Below are positions 45,417 through 57,000 of a DNA stretch of 64,000 bases, piece by piece (the first letter of the stretch is position 1; the number at the start of each line of letters is the position of its first letter). Source of the stretch: Microcoleus vaginatus PCC 9802 (GTDB taxonomy: Bacteria; Cyanobacteriota; Cyanobacteriia; Cyanobacteriales; Microcoleaceae); assembly GCA_022701275.1 (NCBI GenBank), contig CP031740.1, positions 1,933,001 through 1,997,000 of the forward strand, written 5' to 3'. Below the pieces are notes generated by a model. The model saw nothing but the letters and a program-made list of their open reading frames with translations. It was not told where the DNA came from and made no database searches. A program made the position numbers and the translations under genes.

Positions 45417-45760
45417 AGCTGTTTTTTTTAGCAGACTTGAGGTGCTTTGTCTACCATGACTTTACGCTTCGCGAAACGTTCCTGAGTTAGCTTTCTGGGA
45501 AAAATGACTGAGCGCGTAGGGCTGATTTTAGATTTTAGATTTTAGATTTTAGATTGACTCGTCTAGGGGCGGACTGGGCGCTGGAACTTTTGTCGAAGCC
45601 ATGATTGCTCAGGGCGACTGCTGTCGGCCGCTCGATCCGTATTTGGGTGAGGTCGGTTGGGGCGATCGTCCGCGAACCCCAACCTAGAAGATTGTAGGAT
45701 AGTTAAATAATTAAATAACTCTAACCTCAACTTTTCAACCTCTAATAAATTGCAATTACC
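45417..45760. other. Intergenic region with TCTAAAA-type run
   Basis: Holds the VIT-VWA promoter region, a complement-orientation TCTAAAA run (45526-45554) and unrecognised sequence. No reading frame of note. Confidence 0.6.
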
Positions 45761-46096
45761 CTGAATTTTATCAATCCTAAAACCGATTTTCCCTTTAATA
45801 AAATTTTCGGTTCGGCTGAGAGTAAGGACATTTTGATTAGTTTCTTGAATGCCCTGCTCTACGAAGCACAGCCAGTCATCGAAGACTTAGAAATTATTGA
45901 CCCTTATTTAGCTCCCAAAATCAAAGGAGTCAAAGATACTTACTTGGATGTCAAAGCTAAGATTGATGGCAACAAAACGGTAATTATTGAAATGCAAGTA
46001 TTGAATGTAGAGTCATTCTTAGAGAATTTAGGGGAGGCCGTCTTAGAGTTGGCCAGTGTGTCAGATTTGAGAGATCGATTGCAGAAATATTTTTGA
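45761..46096 (+). pseudogene. Relic of an Rpn/PD-(D/E)XK transposase-like nuclease
   Basis: The frame reads NFINPKTDFPFNKIFGSAES, KDILISFLNALLYE, LDVKAKIDGNKTVIIEMQV, then jumps to LGEAVLELASVSDL. The first part is the N-terminal nuclease core of Rpn-family recombination-promoting nucleases (KTDFAFKKIFG..., D...EMQ). The middle ~150 residues are missing and only a C-terminal scrap is fused on. No ATG lies at the expected start (CTG at 45761; TTG at 45833). Decayed by internal deletion. Confidence 0.8.
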
Positions 46097-46350
46097 GGAA
46101 GGGAAAAGAAGTCTTGGGAGTTGGTGGTTTTCTCAAAAGATCGATCGCCCTTGACTGGTATCCGCGCAAAGCGAACTGATGAACAATCAACAGTTTTGAA
46201 ATTGGCCTACGAGCTTAAAACCCCTGCAAACCGCCCGATCGAGGTCGTGCGCCACTCATCGTATCCCCACCCGTATTTGAGAAATGGTCAAACACTGCTG
46301 GACAATTTTTGATTTTAGCTCTTAGAGTTGAGTGTTACCTTCTTAAATGA

Positions 46351-48033
<1,683 letters not shown>

Positions 48034-48082
48034 TCTCATCTCATGTTCGAGCGATTAGTTCTGATATATTAGATGTCTGTAG

Positions 48083-48144
48083 GGGCGGGTGAGAGTACAC
48101 AATATTCAAATCAGGCAGACAATGGATCGTACTCTCACCCGCCC
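48083..48144. repeat. 16-bp perfect inverted repeat, 30-nt centre
   Basis: Arms GGGCGGGTGAGAGTAC (48083-48098) and GTACTCTCACCCGCCC (48129-48144). It lies in the 480-bp gene-free stretch between pyrG and the orphan at 48513, about 50 bp after pyrG. No T-run follows, so it looks more like a small repeat element than an intrinsic terminator. The rest of the stretch holds GGCAGAAGG-type and TCTAAAA-type repeats. Confidence 0.85.
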
Positions 48145-48512
48145 AACCCAACAATCGGATTTGATTGGGGTCGCACTTACCGGACATGATATCGGGCAGC
48201 ATTCTCAACCAGTGAAAAATCTCACCCCTGAGCCCTAGCATAGGGGTTGGGAGAGAGTACCCGAAGGGAGAAGGCAAAAGGCACAAGGTAGAAGGCAGAA
48301 GGCAGAGGGTAAAAATGCTCATATTTTTACTTAACTTTTTAGCTTTGATTTCAAAGGTGATACCAGTTAAAAAAAAATGCAACTTTAGGCAAGTTCCAAA
48401 CCCTGATAGTCATCAGTCATGCCCAATCTAAAATCTACAATCTAAAATCTAAAATGGTATGAGTTGTCAAACTATCCTAAAATACCAGGAAACACAGGTT
48501 TGAGGAGGCTTT

Positions 48513-48935
48513 GTGGCTTATTGGAGCAAAATTACTTATGAGAAAAGTACATACATAATTGACCTTGACACTATTAGTGCTTTTTCTAGCGAACTGGATA
48601 ACAAGCGTCTCACATTTTGGCTGCCTAATAGCAGTCAGCCGATTATCCTCAATCCCCAAGGGAATTATGAGGCTTACAAGCAAGTTCTCGATTACCTCAA
48701 AAAAACCCTTGATCGCAATTCAAGAGGATCGTGGATTAAAATTCATTATGACCGCAAAGAATTTGCGATCGATATGAGTCGAATTAGCTCTTTTGCTTGC
48801 GAACAAAACGGTCGGCTAAGCTTTTGCCTGCCTGACAGCGCAACTAATATTGTTATCCTCCGCCAAAGCAACCCGGAGGCTTATCAAGAAATTCAGGAAT
48901 ACATTAAAAAGACGACTGGGCAATCTCTGCCATGA
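48513..48935 (+). CDS. Orphan protein with internal duplication, GTG start
   Basis: 140 residues. Start GTG at 48513 with a strong GAGGAGG site 8 bp upstream. Two ~65-residue copies align: WSKITYEKSTYIIDLDTIS...LTFWLPNS with WIKIHYDRKEFAIDMSRIS...LSFCLPDS, each followed by a YxxxxxYLKKT-like helix. The result is a pseudo-dimer of a small alpha/beta unit. No family recognised, no export signal. A T-tailed hairpin follows. Confidence 0.85.
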   Translation: MAYWSKITYEKSTYIIDLDTISAFSSELDNKRLTFWLPNSSQPIILNPQGNYEAYKQVLDYLKKTLDRNSRGSWIKIHYDRKEFAIDMSRISSFACEQNGRLSFCLPDSATNIVILRQSNPEAYQEIQEYIKKTTGQSLP

Positions 48936-49049
48936 AAAGTCATTAGTCATTGAAGGATAAAGGGAGACTCTGTTTAGTAACTTCTCACATTCATTTAATT
49001 TTTTTTAGGTAAAATGCTTAGGTTGCACCGTAAGTTTAGATATGAAAAA

Positions 49050-49075
49050 AGCGCAGTAAAATGCGCTGCCTTTTT
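49050..49075. terminator. Intrinsic terminator between convergent genes
   Basis: AGCGCA-GTAAAA-TGCGCT hairpin followed by GCCTTTTT, and preceded by an A-run (49045-49050) so that it works on both strands. It separates the plus-strand orphan from the minus-strand ROK gene. Confidence 0.8.
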
Positions 49076-49084
49076 AAATTTTAA

Positions 49085-49972
49085 CTATTGAGCAAGCTGC
49101 CAAGCTAATTTGGCTGCCCCTACCATGCCTGCTTGATTGCCCAATTCAGCAACCAATAACTGCAAATCTTCGCGAGAACTCGGCAGAACCCGCCGCTCAA
49201 TTTCTTCTCGAACCTGCGGCAAGAAAAATTCAGAACCTGCACTAATTCCACCGCCGATAATAATAGCTTCCGGCGTCAAAATATAAATGAGACTTGCCAA
49301 ACCGATACCCAGATAGCGCCCGTAATTTTGCCAATATTCTAAAGCTTTGGCATCTCCCGACTTGGCTAAATTTGCTAATTCTACAGGTTCCAAACCCGTT
49401 TCCCGGCGAATTGCTTGCACCGAAACGTACTGTTCTAAAGAACCGCGATTGCCACTGTTGCACTCCGGGCCGTCGGGATTTATAGTAATCAATCCTAGTT
49501 CTCCGGCCGCGCCTTGATGACCTACAAATAGTTTGCCGTCTAGGATAACTGCACCGCCGACTCCTGTACCTAAAGTTATTAAAATTAGGTCTTTAAAGTG
49601 CCTTCCTGCGCCCAACCAAGCTTCTCCCAATCCGGCACAGTTGGCATCATTTGCTAACATGGTCGGCAGTCCGGTTTTAGCTTCCACCCAGTCAGCGAGG
49701 GGGACGTTATGCCAGTTTTTGAGGTTAATTGCTACTCTCGCTATTCTGCCAGCGGCGTCTGCGGGGCCGGGAGTGCCGATGCCGATCGCACTTACAGCAT
49801 TTTCCACCGGATTCAGTTGTAAAATAGCATCGGTCATTGTAGCTAAAACGGCTTCTGGCGTTGCCGGTTGAGGAGTTGGGACAGTTAAGGATTGATGACA
49901 AATGCCGTCTTCGCTAAATCTGCCGAGTTTAATTGCGGTTCCGCCTAAGTCAATGCCGATTACTTGTGTCAT
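49085..49972 (-). CDS. ROK-family sugar kinase (glucokinase-like)
   Basis: 295 residues. Phosphate-binding GIDLGGTAIKLGRF, LANDANCAGLGEAWLGAG, TLGTGVGGAVI and GGGISAGSEFFLP. The usual zinc motif CxCGxxGCxE is replaced by CNSGNRGSLEQY, so two zinc cysteines are missing, a variant that may be normal in cyanobacterial members. Predicted to phosphorylate glucose or a related hexose with ATP. No HTH, so an enzyme rather than a ROK repressor. Confidence 0.92.
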   Translation of the reverse strand: MTQVIGIDLGGTAIKLGRFSEDGICHQSLTVPTPQPATPEAVLATMTDAILQLNPVENAVSAIGIGTPGPADAAGRIARVAINLKNWHNVPLADWVEAKTGLPTMLANDANCAGLGEAWLGAGRHFKDLILITLGTGVGGAVILDGKLFVGHQGAAGELGLITINPDGPECNSGNRGSLEQYVSVQAIRRETGLEPVELANLAKSGDAKALEYWQNYGRYLGIGLASLIYILTPEAIIIGGGISAGSEFFLPQVREEIERRVLPSSREDLQLLVAELGNQAGMVGAAKLAWQLAQ

Positions 49973-50196
49973 TCGATGTGGGTTTTGGATGCAATAAGGT
50001 GGGACTAACTTTAATAGTATAAACCTATTGTATGTGCGCCTAGCACAGCTTATAAATTAAGTTTGTAGTGAGGACTGAAGTCCTCAAACTTCTCTTTTAA
50101 ATGTATGATAATTAGCCACGCAAACGATCATTAATTATTAATAGTATCATGTCGAGCGCAATACCTCGTAAAAATTGTATATAAAAGCGAGTTCGC

Positions 50197-50901
50197 CTAT
50201 TTAATTTCGCCTAACTTACGTTGCGCTACCTCTCGGTTGTGCAAAGCATCGTGGTAGTCTGGTTTGAGAGCAATTGCCTGGTTATAAGATGCGATCGCTT
50301 CTTCAAACCGTCCTAAATTATACTGCTCATTACCTCGATCGCACCACGCCTCAGCCTCTATATTAACTTCCGATTCTGCCTCCGCACCCTCAGCGCCTCT
50401 GCGGTTCACTTCCCCAGAAAAACCCAAACCATCCCCAACAAACACCGCCTCAATCACCTTCCCCTTTGTATCCTCCTCCTCAACCTCCGGCAGCGGAAAC
50501 CGTGTCAATATCTCCCGCCCAATTTGCCTCGCAACCTCTGACAATTCCCCGCTGCCAATTCTACCTAACAATACCAGCCGCTGCGCCAATTCCTGAAGCG
50601 ATGCCACGGCATCTGTAGCAGCGGTGTCATCATGTTCGCCCTCTAACAATCTTTTCCCAAACCGTCGCAACCAAGCAGCCAATTCACCATCTTTAAGGCG
50701 TTTTGCGATCAAGAATCCCGCTACATCCCCTCGACTCCAGCCGGCATTCACCCCTTCCAGGATTTCCATGAATTTCGACTCGTATTCCGCGTCAGTTAAG
50801 GTTGGGCGGATGGTGGTATTTTCTGGCGGGGTGGGTGGGGTTTGGGTTCCCAATATTCGCTGAATTAGTCGTTTGAAGAATTGCCAAATTTTGTTTAGCA
50901 T
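50197..50901 (-). CDS. TPR protein with cyanobacterial CHAT-associated N-terminal region
   Basis: 234 residues. The N-terminal part (ESKFMEILEGVNAGWSRGDV, LKDGELAAWLRRFGKRLLEG, LAQRLVLLGRIGSGELSEVA) is familiar from cyanobacterial TPR/CHAT proteins. The C-terminus has one or two TPR units (AWCDRGNEQYNLGRFEEAIA, SYNQAIALKPDYHDAL). The linker contains NRRGAEGAEAE, encoded by a dispersed DNA repeat (50376-50410). No CHAT domain is present. Probably an interaction module. Confidence 0.85.
   Translation of the reverse strand: MLNKIWQFFKRLIQRILGTQTPPTPPENTTIRPTLTDAEYESKFMEILEGVNAGWSRGDVAGFLIAKRLKDGELAAWLRRFGKRLLEGEHDDTAATDAVASLQELAQRLVLLGRIGSGELSEVARQIGREILTRFPLPEVEEEDTKGKVIEAVFVGDGLGFSGEVNRRGAEGAEAESEVNIEAEAWCDRGNEQYNLGRFEEAIASYNQAIALKPDYHDALHNREVAQRKLGEIK
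50376..50410 (-). repeat. Dispersed CGCAGAGG element in frame in the TPR gene
   Basis: Minus-strand GTGAACCGCAGAGGCGCTGA then GGGTGCGGAGGCAGA, encoding VNRRGAEGAEAE. Related to the intergenic copy at 13453-13486. It sits in the linker before the TPR units. Confidence 0.8.
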
Positions 50902-51043
50902 TTGTGCGGTTTGGAGGGTGGCTATGGTCTATTTTATAGCAATTTACATAGAGATTGTCGGCGATAATATCTGTAGGGACACGGCGCCTTGCCGTGTCCG
51001 GGATTGCGACGCACAGCAAACAATCACATGAAGTAGAATTAAT

Positions 51044-52267
51044 CTACTTTAAAAGCGGATAATACAGTTCTCCTGTTGAGTTGATATAACCGGCCCTATC
51101 GCCCGCTAAATCCCCCGTTCCCATAAATACGTCAACTCTCCCCGCACCTTTGATTGCACCGCCAGTATCTTGATCCAAAACGTACCGATTCACGGCATTT
51201 TGTTCGAGTTGTCCCGCCGCATTCGGATAAGGGAGTTTTGTACTAATTAATGCTAGTGCGCCGGGGGGCATTAAAGCTTTATCGGTGGCGATCGACCTTT
51301 CGGCAGTTACTGGCACTCCAATGCTTCCTGTGGCTGGAACTCCGTTAGTATCCCGGAAGAATACAAAGCTTTCATTTTTCGGCAAATATTTGTTCATATC
51401 TGCGGGAAAGTTGGTGAAATATTCCCTTAGTTTCGGCAAATTTAACTCTTCTAAAGTAAACTTTCCGTCTTTAACTAATTCTCGCCCGACTCCTGTATAA
51501 CTGTGACTGGTTTTGCCTGCAAAACCGACTGTCATGACGCTACCATCTGTTAGCTGCAATCTCGCCGAACCTTGGACATGCACGAGAAATGCTTGGAAGC
51601 GATCGCGCAACCAAACTAATTCTAATCCCCGCAGCAATCCTTTACTTGCCTGCAAAGCATCTTCGCCTTCTAATTGCAATCTTGTCGGGTGAGGTTTCGG
51701 CCAAGATGCCATGTTTGGCGGCATCCGGTACAGGGGATAACGGTATTCGGAATTAGGCGTGCGAGAGGCTGCATAAGTCGGCTCGAAATAACCTGTAAAT
51801 GCAACTGTTCCTTTGCCATCTTTGCCCGTGGATTTGTAAAATACAAATTCGCGCTTGACCGATTCCTGAAGTTGTGCAGGAGTGGTGGAACTGACAACTA
51901 ATTGGCGAAATCGATCGAGGGAACGGCGGACTCGATCGCGCGTAACTCCTGCTACTGGATAGCGGCTGTAAGCAGTGGCGGCGGCCGATGTATTGAGATA
52001 GCGGAGGCTGTTGTCGATCGACCTTAACAGCAATTCCCGATCGCCCGGTTTGCCATTTTCGCCCCAGATTTGAGCGTCAAACGCGATCGACTCCAATTCA
52101 CTCGCTTGTAACTGATTTACACTAATGGGTTGCAGCGACGGAACTGCAACGGCGGGCACCGAAAAAGCGATCGCCAAAACGCAACAGGCGATGGCTAATA
52201 GCTGATAGCGAAAAATCTTGCTCAATTTCCAATCTTTCCTACTCAATTGATACTTTTCCTTATTCAT
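51044..52267 (-). CDS. mltA: Membrane-bound lytic murein transglycosylase A
   Basis: 407 residues. N-terminal hydrophobic segment (~20-40, YQLLAIACCVLAIAFSVPAVAV) for export. MltA barrel with TGYFEPTYAASRTPNSEYRYPLY and RLQLTDGSVMTVGFAGKTSH, and a 3D domain with catalytic Asp in DQDTGGAIKGAGRVDVFMGTG. Cleaves peptidoglycan glycan strands to 1,6-anhydro ends. It overlaps the preceding 84-residue gene by 8 bp, so the two are translationally coupled. Confidence 0.95.
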   Translation of the reverse strand: MNKEKYQLSRKDWKLSKIFRYQLLAIACCVLAIAFSVPAVAVPSLQPISVNQLQASELESIAFDAQIWGENGKPGDRELLLRSIDNSLRYLNTSAAATAYSRYPVAGVTRDRVRRSLDRFRQLVVSSTTPAQLQESVKREFVFYKSTGKDGKGTVAFTGYFEPTYAASRTPNSEYRYPLYRMPPNMASWPKPHPTRLQLEGEDALQASKGLLRGLELVWLRDRFQAFLVHVQGSARLQLTDGSVMTVGFAGKTSHSYTGVGRELVKDGKFTLEELNLPKLREYFTNFPADMNKYLPKNESFVFFRDTNGVPATGSIGVPVTAERSIATDKALMPPGALALISTKLPYPNAAGQLEQNAVNRYVLDQDTGGAIKGAGRVDVFMGTGDLAGDRAGYINSTGELYYPLLK

Positions 52268-52514
52268 CGTATCGTTCGACGCTAGAAGTAAATACCGGTT
52301 CTACCCGAATTGCGAGAACGCTGGTAGGCCGAACTACCATGTATTCGCCTTGAATATTTTTGATCGGGACATTAACAAATTCTGACGAATCTTGTTTGGG
52401 AACCAGAGTTTTATACCACTGTTGAAAATCTTGCAGCGTTGAAAAACGGATTTCTTCGCGGTGGCCGCCTTCAAGCAGCAGGTGCACGGAATATTCGCTG
52501 GGAGTTCTAGGCAT
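52260..52514 (-). CDS. Small conserved cyanobacterial protein upstream of mltA
   Basis: 84 residues (EYSVHLLLEGGHREEIRFST, DFQQWYKTLVPK, NIQGEYMVVRPTSVLAIRVEP). Soluble, alpha/beta, no catalytic motif seen; family name not recalled. It overlaps the mltA start. A degraded copy of its first ~18 codons lies just upstream at 52568-52623. Confidence 0.85.
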   Translation of the reverse strand: MPRTPSEYSVHLLLEGGHREEIRFSTLQDFQQWYKTLVPKQDSSEFVNVPIKNIQGEYMVVRPTSVLAIRVEPVFTSSVERYDE

Positions 52515-52567
52515 AGGAGATAGGGAGAGTTGTTGGAGTACAATCTAAAATCTAAAATCTAAAATTG

Positions 52568-52623
52568 ATGTGGTTGCCCTCAAGCAACAGGTGCAGGGAA
52601 TATTCGCACTTGTGTTCTAGGCA
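52568..52623 (-). pseudogene. Broken 5' copy of the 84-residue gene
   Basis: From ATG 52623 the DNA matches the start of the 52260-52514 gene (MPRT..., then after a 1-base shift EYSLHLLLEGNH), then ends at a TCTAAAA run. The flanking TTGTTGGAG and TCTAAAA blocks recur behind both copies, so a ~200-bp tandem duplication carried the gene's 5' end with its leader. Confidence 0.8.
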
Positions 52624-52994
52624 TATCTTTATTTTTGATTTTTGATTTTAAACTTTTGGAACGATTCCATATTTTACCTCTTCCTCGGCGCATTCCCTCA
52701 TCTAGTAGGTTGGATTGAAGGAGAGGGGGAGAGTGGGACAGTTGTTGGAGAAAAATCTCAATCTAAAATCTAAAATCCAAAATCTTAAATCGATTGACGG
52801 CGGCCCCCCTATGCGGCTACGCTGTGAAATTAAGGTTGCTTTGCTTGCAGAGGAGGCAGCCCGCGTCGCTCAAAAATCTAGTTGCACTCCCTCCGCTTTG
52901 CTCCGCCCAAAGCTGCTACCAACAGCAATGGACAGCTAACCGCCAAACTGAGTAAGCAGTATGGAGGCTAATTGAGAATCTTAACATTCTCTGT
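52624..52994. other. Gene-free stretch before the 79-residue gene
   Basis: Contains the duplicated leader repeats of the small gene (52720-52790), CTAAAATC-type repeats and unassigned sequence. Nothing recognisable as coding. Confidence 0.6.
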
Positions 52995-53037
52995 AGCCGC
53001 CCTGCTCTGTGTTAACGTGCGGGGCGGCTGGGTTTTT
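52995..53037 (+). terminator. Hairpin-T terminator or attenuator in a leader
   Basis: AGCCGCCC (52995-53002) pairs with GGGCGGCT (53022-53029) and is followed by GGGTTTTT. It ends about 39 bp before ATG 53076, and a second weaker hairpin GGTTTTC/GAAAACC follows. Because nothing coding lies just upstream, it may end a leader transcript of the 79-residue gene (attenuation). Confidence 0.7.
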
Positions 53038-53075
53038 GGGTTTTCCTAGAAAACCAAAAACCAGGAGACCATATT

Positions 53076-53315
53076 ATGTCACAGGAATTCGTACCTGACG
53101 ATAACTTGTCCGATCGTCCAAATGACGACTCAGCAGTATCCGAACAGGAAGTCGTGCGGATAACGGTTGTCGGTTCCCGCGCCGCCGTGTTAGAAACCAT
53201 CCACACCTTGGACCGACTGGGATTTGCCCAAGTCGGCGATTGGAGCCCGCCGCAGCGAGGTGCAAAGCCGGGACAAGTGATTAGCGTACTCATTCGCCGA
53301 TCGCGCAAAGCCTAA
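53076..53315 (+). CDS. Small conserved protein of unknown function
   Basis: 79 residues. AGGAG ribosome site 12 bp before ATG. The acidic N-terminus is followed by a compact alpha/beta part (EVVRITVVGSRAAVLETIHT, LDRLGFAQVGDWSPPQ, VISVLIRRSRK). Resembles small cyanobacterial conserved proteins; no function known to me. A hairpin-T structure immediately upstream suggests leader-based control. Confidence 0.85.
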   Translation: MSQEFVPDDNLSDRPNDDSAVSEQEVVRITVVGSRAAVLETIHTLDRLGFAQVGDWSPPQRGAKPGQVISVLIRRSRKA

Positions 53316-54063
53316 AAATAGGCTGAAATACGCTAGGGAAACGACACCGTGCCTTTCCTCCTGTCAACAAACACGTTAAACCCTCAGTCCGAGAGGGGTT
53401 GAAACCCCTTCCTCAAAACTCAAGTCCTCGCTATGAGGACTCAGAAGAACACTTTTAAACTCATTAGTCCTCTTGAGAGGACTTTAGCTATGAGACAGGG
53501 AATTCATTCCCTGGCGGACTGACGGGCGGGTGGGAGGACTGGCGGACGATGGGCTTAAGTTGACACGCTTTGGATACGGCCCGGCCGTGTCCTCCATCGC
53601 CGCGTCTACATGGCTGGATCTCTGATTGTCACCTCTTCGGAGGGCGATGGCGTCCCGCCCCGCAAGCTACGGGAAATTTCATCATCCAACCCGGTTAATT
53701 CTACCCGTTCCCCACAGTCAAGACAGGCCTTGGCTGAAGTCTCTACAATGATTAATCAGGCGGAATACAGGGATTGTGTATTTTAGAACACGATTTGACT
53801 GCAACACTTAAAATAGTCTTGATTTACCGATCGACCGCACCCTTTTCTCATCAATATTTCTGGTTAGCTGGGGGTGTCTGTCAGCCGGAGTTGCGAGGTT
53901 CTGCTTCCAAAATGCTGAGAATGGTGCACAATTTCAAATTAACAACAAAACTTGCACTATTTTGAGTAAGCTTTGGGGGGAACAGCTCAGAAAGCCTGTT
54001 TCTAAGACTGAGGCAAAATATCAAATTAATCCTCCACTTTGTCCAATTACTAATTACGAACCT
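53316..54063. other. Repeat-rich non-coding spacer before carB
   Basis: About 750 bp with GTCCTC..GAGGACT hairpin-like repeats (53420-53490), a GGACTGACGGGCGGGTGGGAGG patch and no convincing frame. An in-frame ATG at 53962 would extend carB by 34 residues lacking family resemblance. Confidence 0.6.
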
Positions 54064-57000
54064 ATGCCCCGTCGTCAAGACTTAAAAAAGATTCTTCTCA
54101 TTGGTTCCGGCCCAATTGTTATCGGTCAAGCGTGCGAATTTGACTATTCAGGAACACAAGCTTGCAAAGCTTTGCGAGAAGAAGGTTTTGAAGTAGTGTT
54201 GGTCAATTCCAACCCTGCAACGATTATGACCGATCCGGAAACTGCCGATCGCATTTACATCGAACCTCTAACGCCAGCCATCCTCGAACAAATCATCGCT
54301 AAAGAAAGACCTCAAGCAATTTTACCGACAATGGGCGGTCAAACGGCGCTAAATTTAGCAGTTGCCGTGGCTAAAAATGGCGTCTTAGAAAAGTACAACG
54401 TCGAGTTGATTGGTGCTAAGTTGCCAGCAATTGAAATGGCAGAAGATCGGCTATTATTTAAGGAAGCGATGGCGCGAATTGGGGTCGCCGTTTGCCCTTC
54501 GGGAATTGCCAACACTCTCGACGAAGCCAAAGCCATTGGTCACCAAATCGGCAGTTATCCGTTAATTATTCGTCCTGCTTTTACAATGGGAGGCACGGGA
54601 GGCGGCATTTCTTACAATCAAGAAGAGTTTGAAGAAATGGCCCAAGGCGGGATTGATGCCAGTCCAGTATCGCAAATTTTGATCGAACAATCTTTGATTG
54701 GTTGGAAAGAGTACGAACTGGAAGTAATGCGGGATTTGGCAGATAATGTGGTGATTATTTGTTCGATCGAGAATCTCGACCCGATGGGCGTCCACACCGG
54801 CGATTCTATCACCGTCGCCCCGGCGCAAACTCTTACAGACAAAGAATATCAGCGCCTACGGGATGCTTCGGTGAAAATTATTCGCGAAATCGGAGTTGAA
54901 ACCGGCGGTTCCAATATTCAATTTGCCGTCAATCCTGTCAACGGAGATTTCATCGTTATTGAAATGAATCCTCGGGTTTCCCGTTCCTCCGCCTTGGCCT
55001 CGAAAGCAACTGGTTTCCCCATTGCAAAAATGGCGGCAAAATTAGCGGTAGGTTACAGCCTAGACGAAATTTCCAACGATATCACCAAGAAAACTCCGGC
55101 GTCTTTTGAACCGACAATTGACTACGTAGTGACGAAGATTCCCCGATTTGCCTTTGAAAAGTTCCCTGGTTCCGAACCGACTCTGACAACGCAAATGAAG
55201 TCTGTTGGGGAGGTAATGGCGATCGGGCGCAGCTTCAACGAATCCTTCCAAAAAGCGCTGCGGGGATTGGAAACAGGCCGCGCAGGTTTCGGGTGCGACA
55301 AACCGGAAAAGTTGCCGAGTTTGGAACAAATTCGCGCCGGATTGCGGACGCCAAATCCCGATCGCATTTTTACAGTTCGCCACGCGATGATGATGGGAAT
55401 GTCGGTGGAAGATATCTTCGAGTTCACAGGAATCGATCCTTGGTTTTTGGATAAAATGCAGGAATTGCTGGAAACTGAGAAGTTCTTGAAACGAACCCGG
55501 TTGGATCAGTTGACAAAAGAGACAATGTTTGAAGTAAAGCAGTTGGGATTTAGCGATCGCCAAATTGCTTACGCCACCAAAACATCGGAAGATCAAGTCC
55601 GCGCTTACCGCAAACAGTTAGGCGTAGTGCCGATTTACAAAACAGTCGATACCTGTGCCGCTGAATTTGAAGCGTTTACACCGTATTATTATTCCACCTA
55701 CGAAGCGGGAGCGGCAATTTGGGACTTGGGCGATGAAGAAAAGAAGATTTCGCCTGTGGGCCACAGTCTGGCGCCGGAGTCGGAAGTTTTGTCTTCTACC
55801 AAGCGAAAAGTGATGATTTTAGGTGGCGGGCCGAACCGGATCGGCCAGGGAATTGAGTTTGATTACTGCTGCTGTCACGCTTCCTATTCCCTAGGAGAAG
55901 ACGGCTTTGAGACAATTATGGTCAACTCAAACCCCGAGACGGTTTCGACGGATTATGATACGAGCGATCGCCTGTATTTTGAACCGCTAACAAAAGAAGA
56001 TGTTCTCAACATCATCGAAGCCGAAAATCCAGAGGGAATAATTATCCAGTTTGGCGGCCAAACGCCGCTGAAATTAGCGCTTCCTTTACAAAAAGCTCTG
56101 GAAAATCACCCCGATGTACAAACAAAAATCTGGGGAACTTCGCCGGATTCCATTGATACTGCAGAAGACAGGGAGCGATTTGAAAAGATTCTGCGGGAGT
56201 TGGATATTCAGCAAGCTGCTAACGGTTTAGCCCGTAGTTTTGAGGATGCTTTAATAGTAGCTCAACGGATCGGTTATCCGGTAGTGGTGCGGCCGAGTTA
56301 CGTGTTGGGCGGGCGAGCAATGGAAATTGTTTATTCCGATACGGAATTGGAACGTTACATGACCTATGCCGTCCTAGTAGAACCCGATCATCCGATTTTA
56401 ATTGATAAGTTTTTGGAGAATGCGATCGAGGTGGATGTCGATGCGATCGCCGATGTTACTGGCAATGTGACGATCGGCGGTATTATGGAGCACATCGAGG
56501 AAGCGGGAATCCACTCCGGCGACTCTGCTTGTTCTATCCCTTACCAAACGCTTTCTGATGCAGCTTTGGCAACTATCCGCCGCTGGACAGTAGAATTAGC
56601 AAAATCCCTGAAAGTAATCGGGTTGATGAATATTCAATTTGCTGTTCAAGGGGAACAAGTTTTCATCTTGGAAGCTAATCCGCGAGCTTCTCGAACAGTG
56701 CCTTTTGTGTCCAAGGCGATCGGGGTTCCCTTAGCAAAAATGGCGTCGCGAGTCATGTCTGGCAAAACTCTAGAAGCTTTGGGTTTTACTGAAGAGATTA
56801 TACCCATTCATGTTTCGGTAAAAGAAGCAGTATTGCCCTTTGCGAAGTTCCCGGGAGCTGATACCTTGTTAGGGCCAGAAATGCGCTCAACCGGCGAAGT
56901 AATGGGAATTGACACCGATTTTGGCAAAGCCTTTGCCAAAGCTCAACTCGGCGCGGGGCAAATGATGCCGCTGTTTGGAACCGTGCTGGTTTCGATGCGC

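Noticed and set aside
46121-46312. 63-codon open frame before pyrG
   Set aside because: No recognisable motif; probably decayed sequence after the Rpn relic.
53962-54063. N-terminal extension of CarB
   Set aside because: 34 residues without family match; CarB proteins begin at MPRRxDxxKILxIGSGPI.
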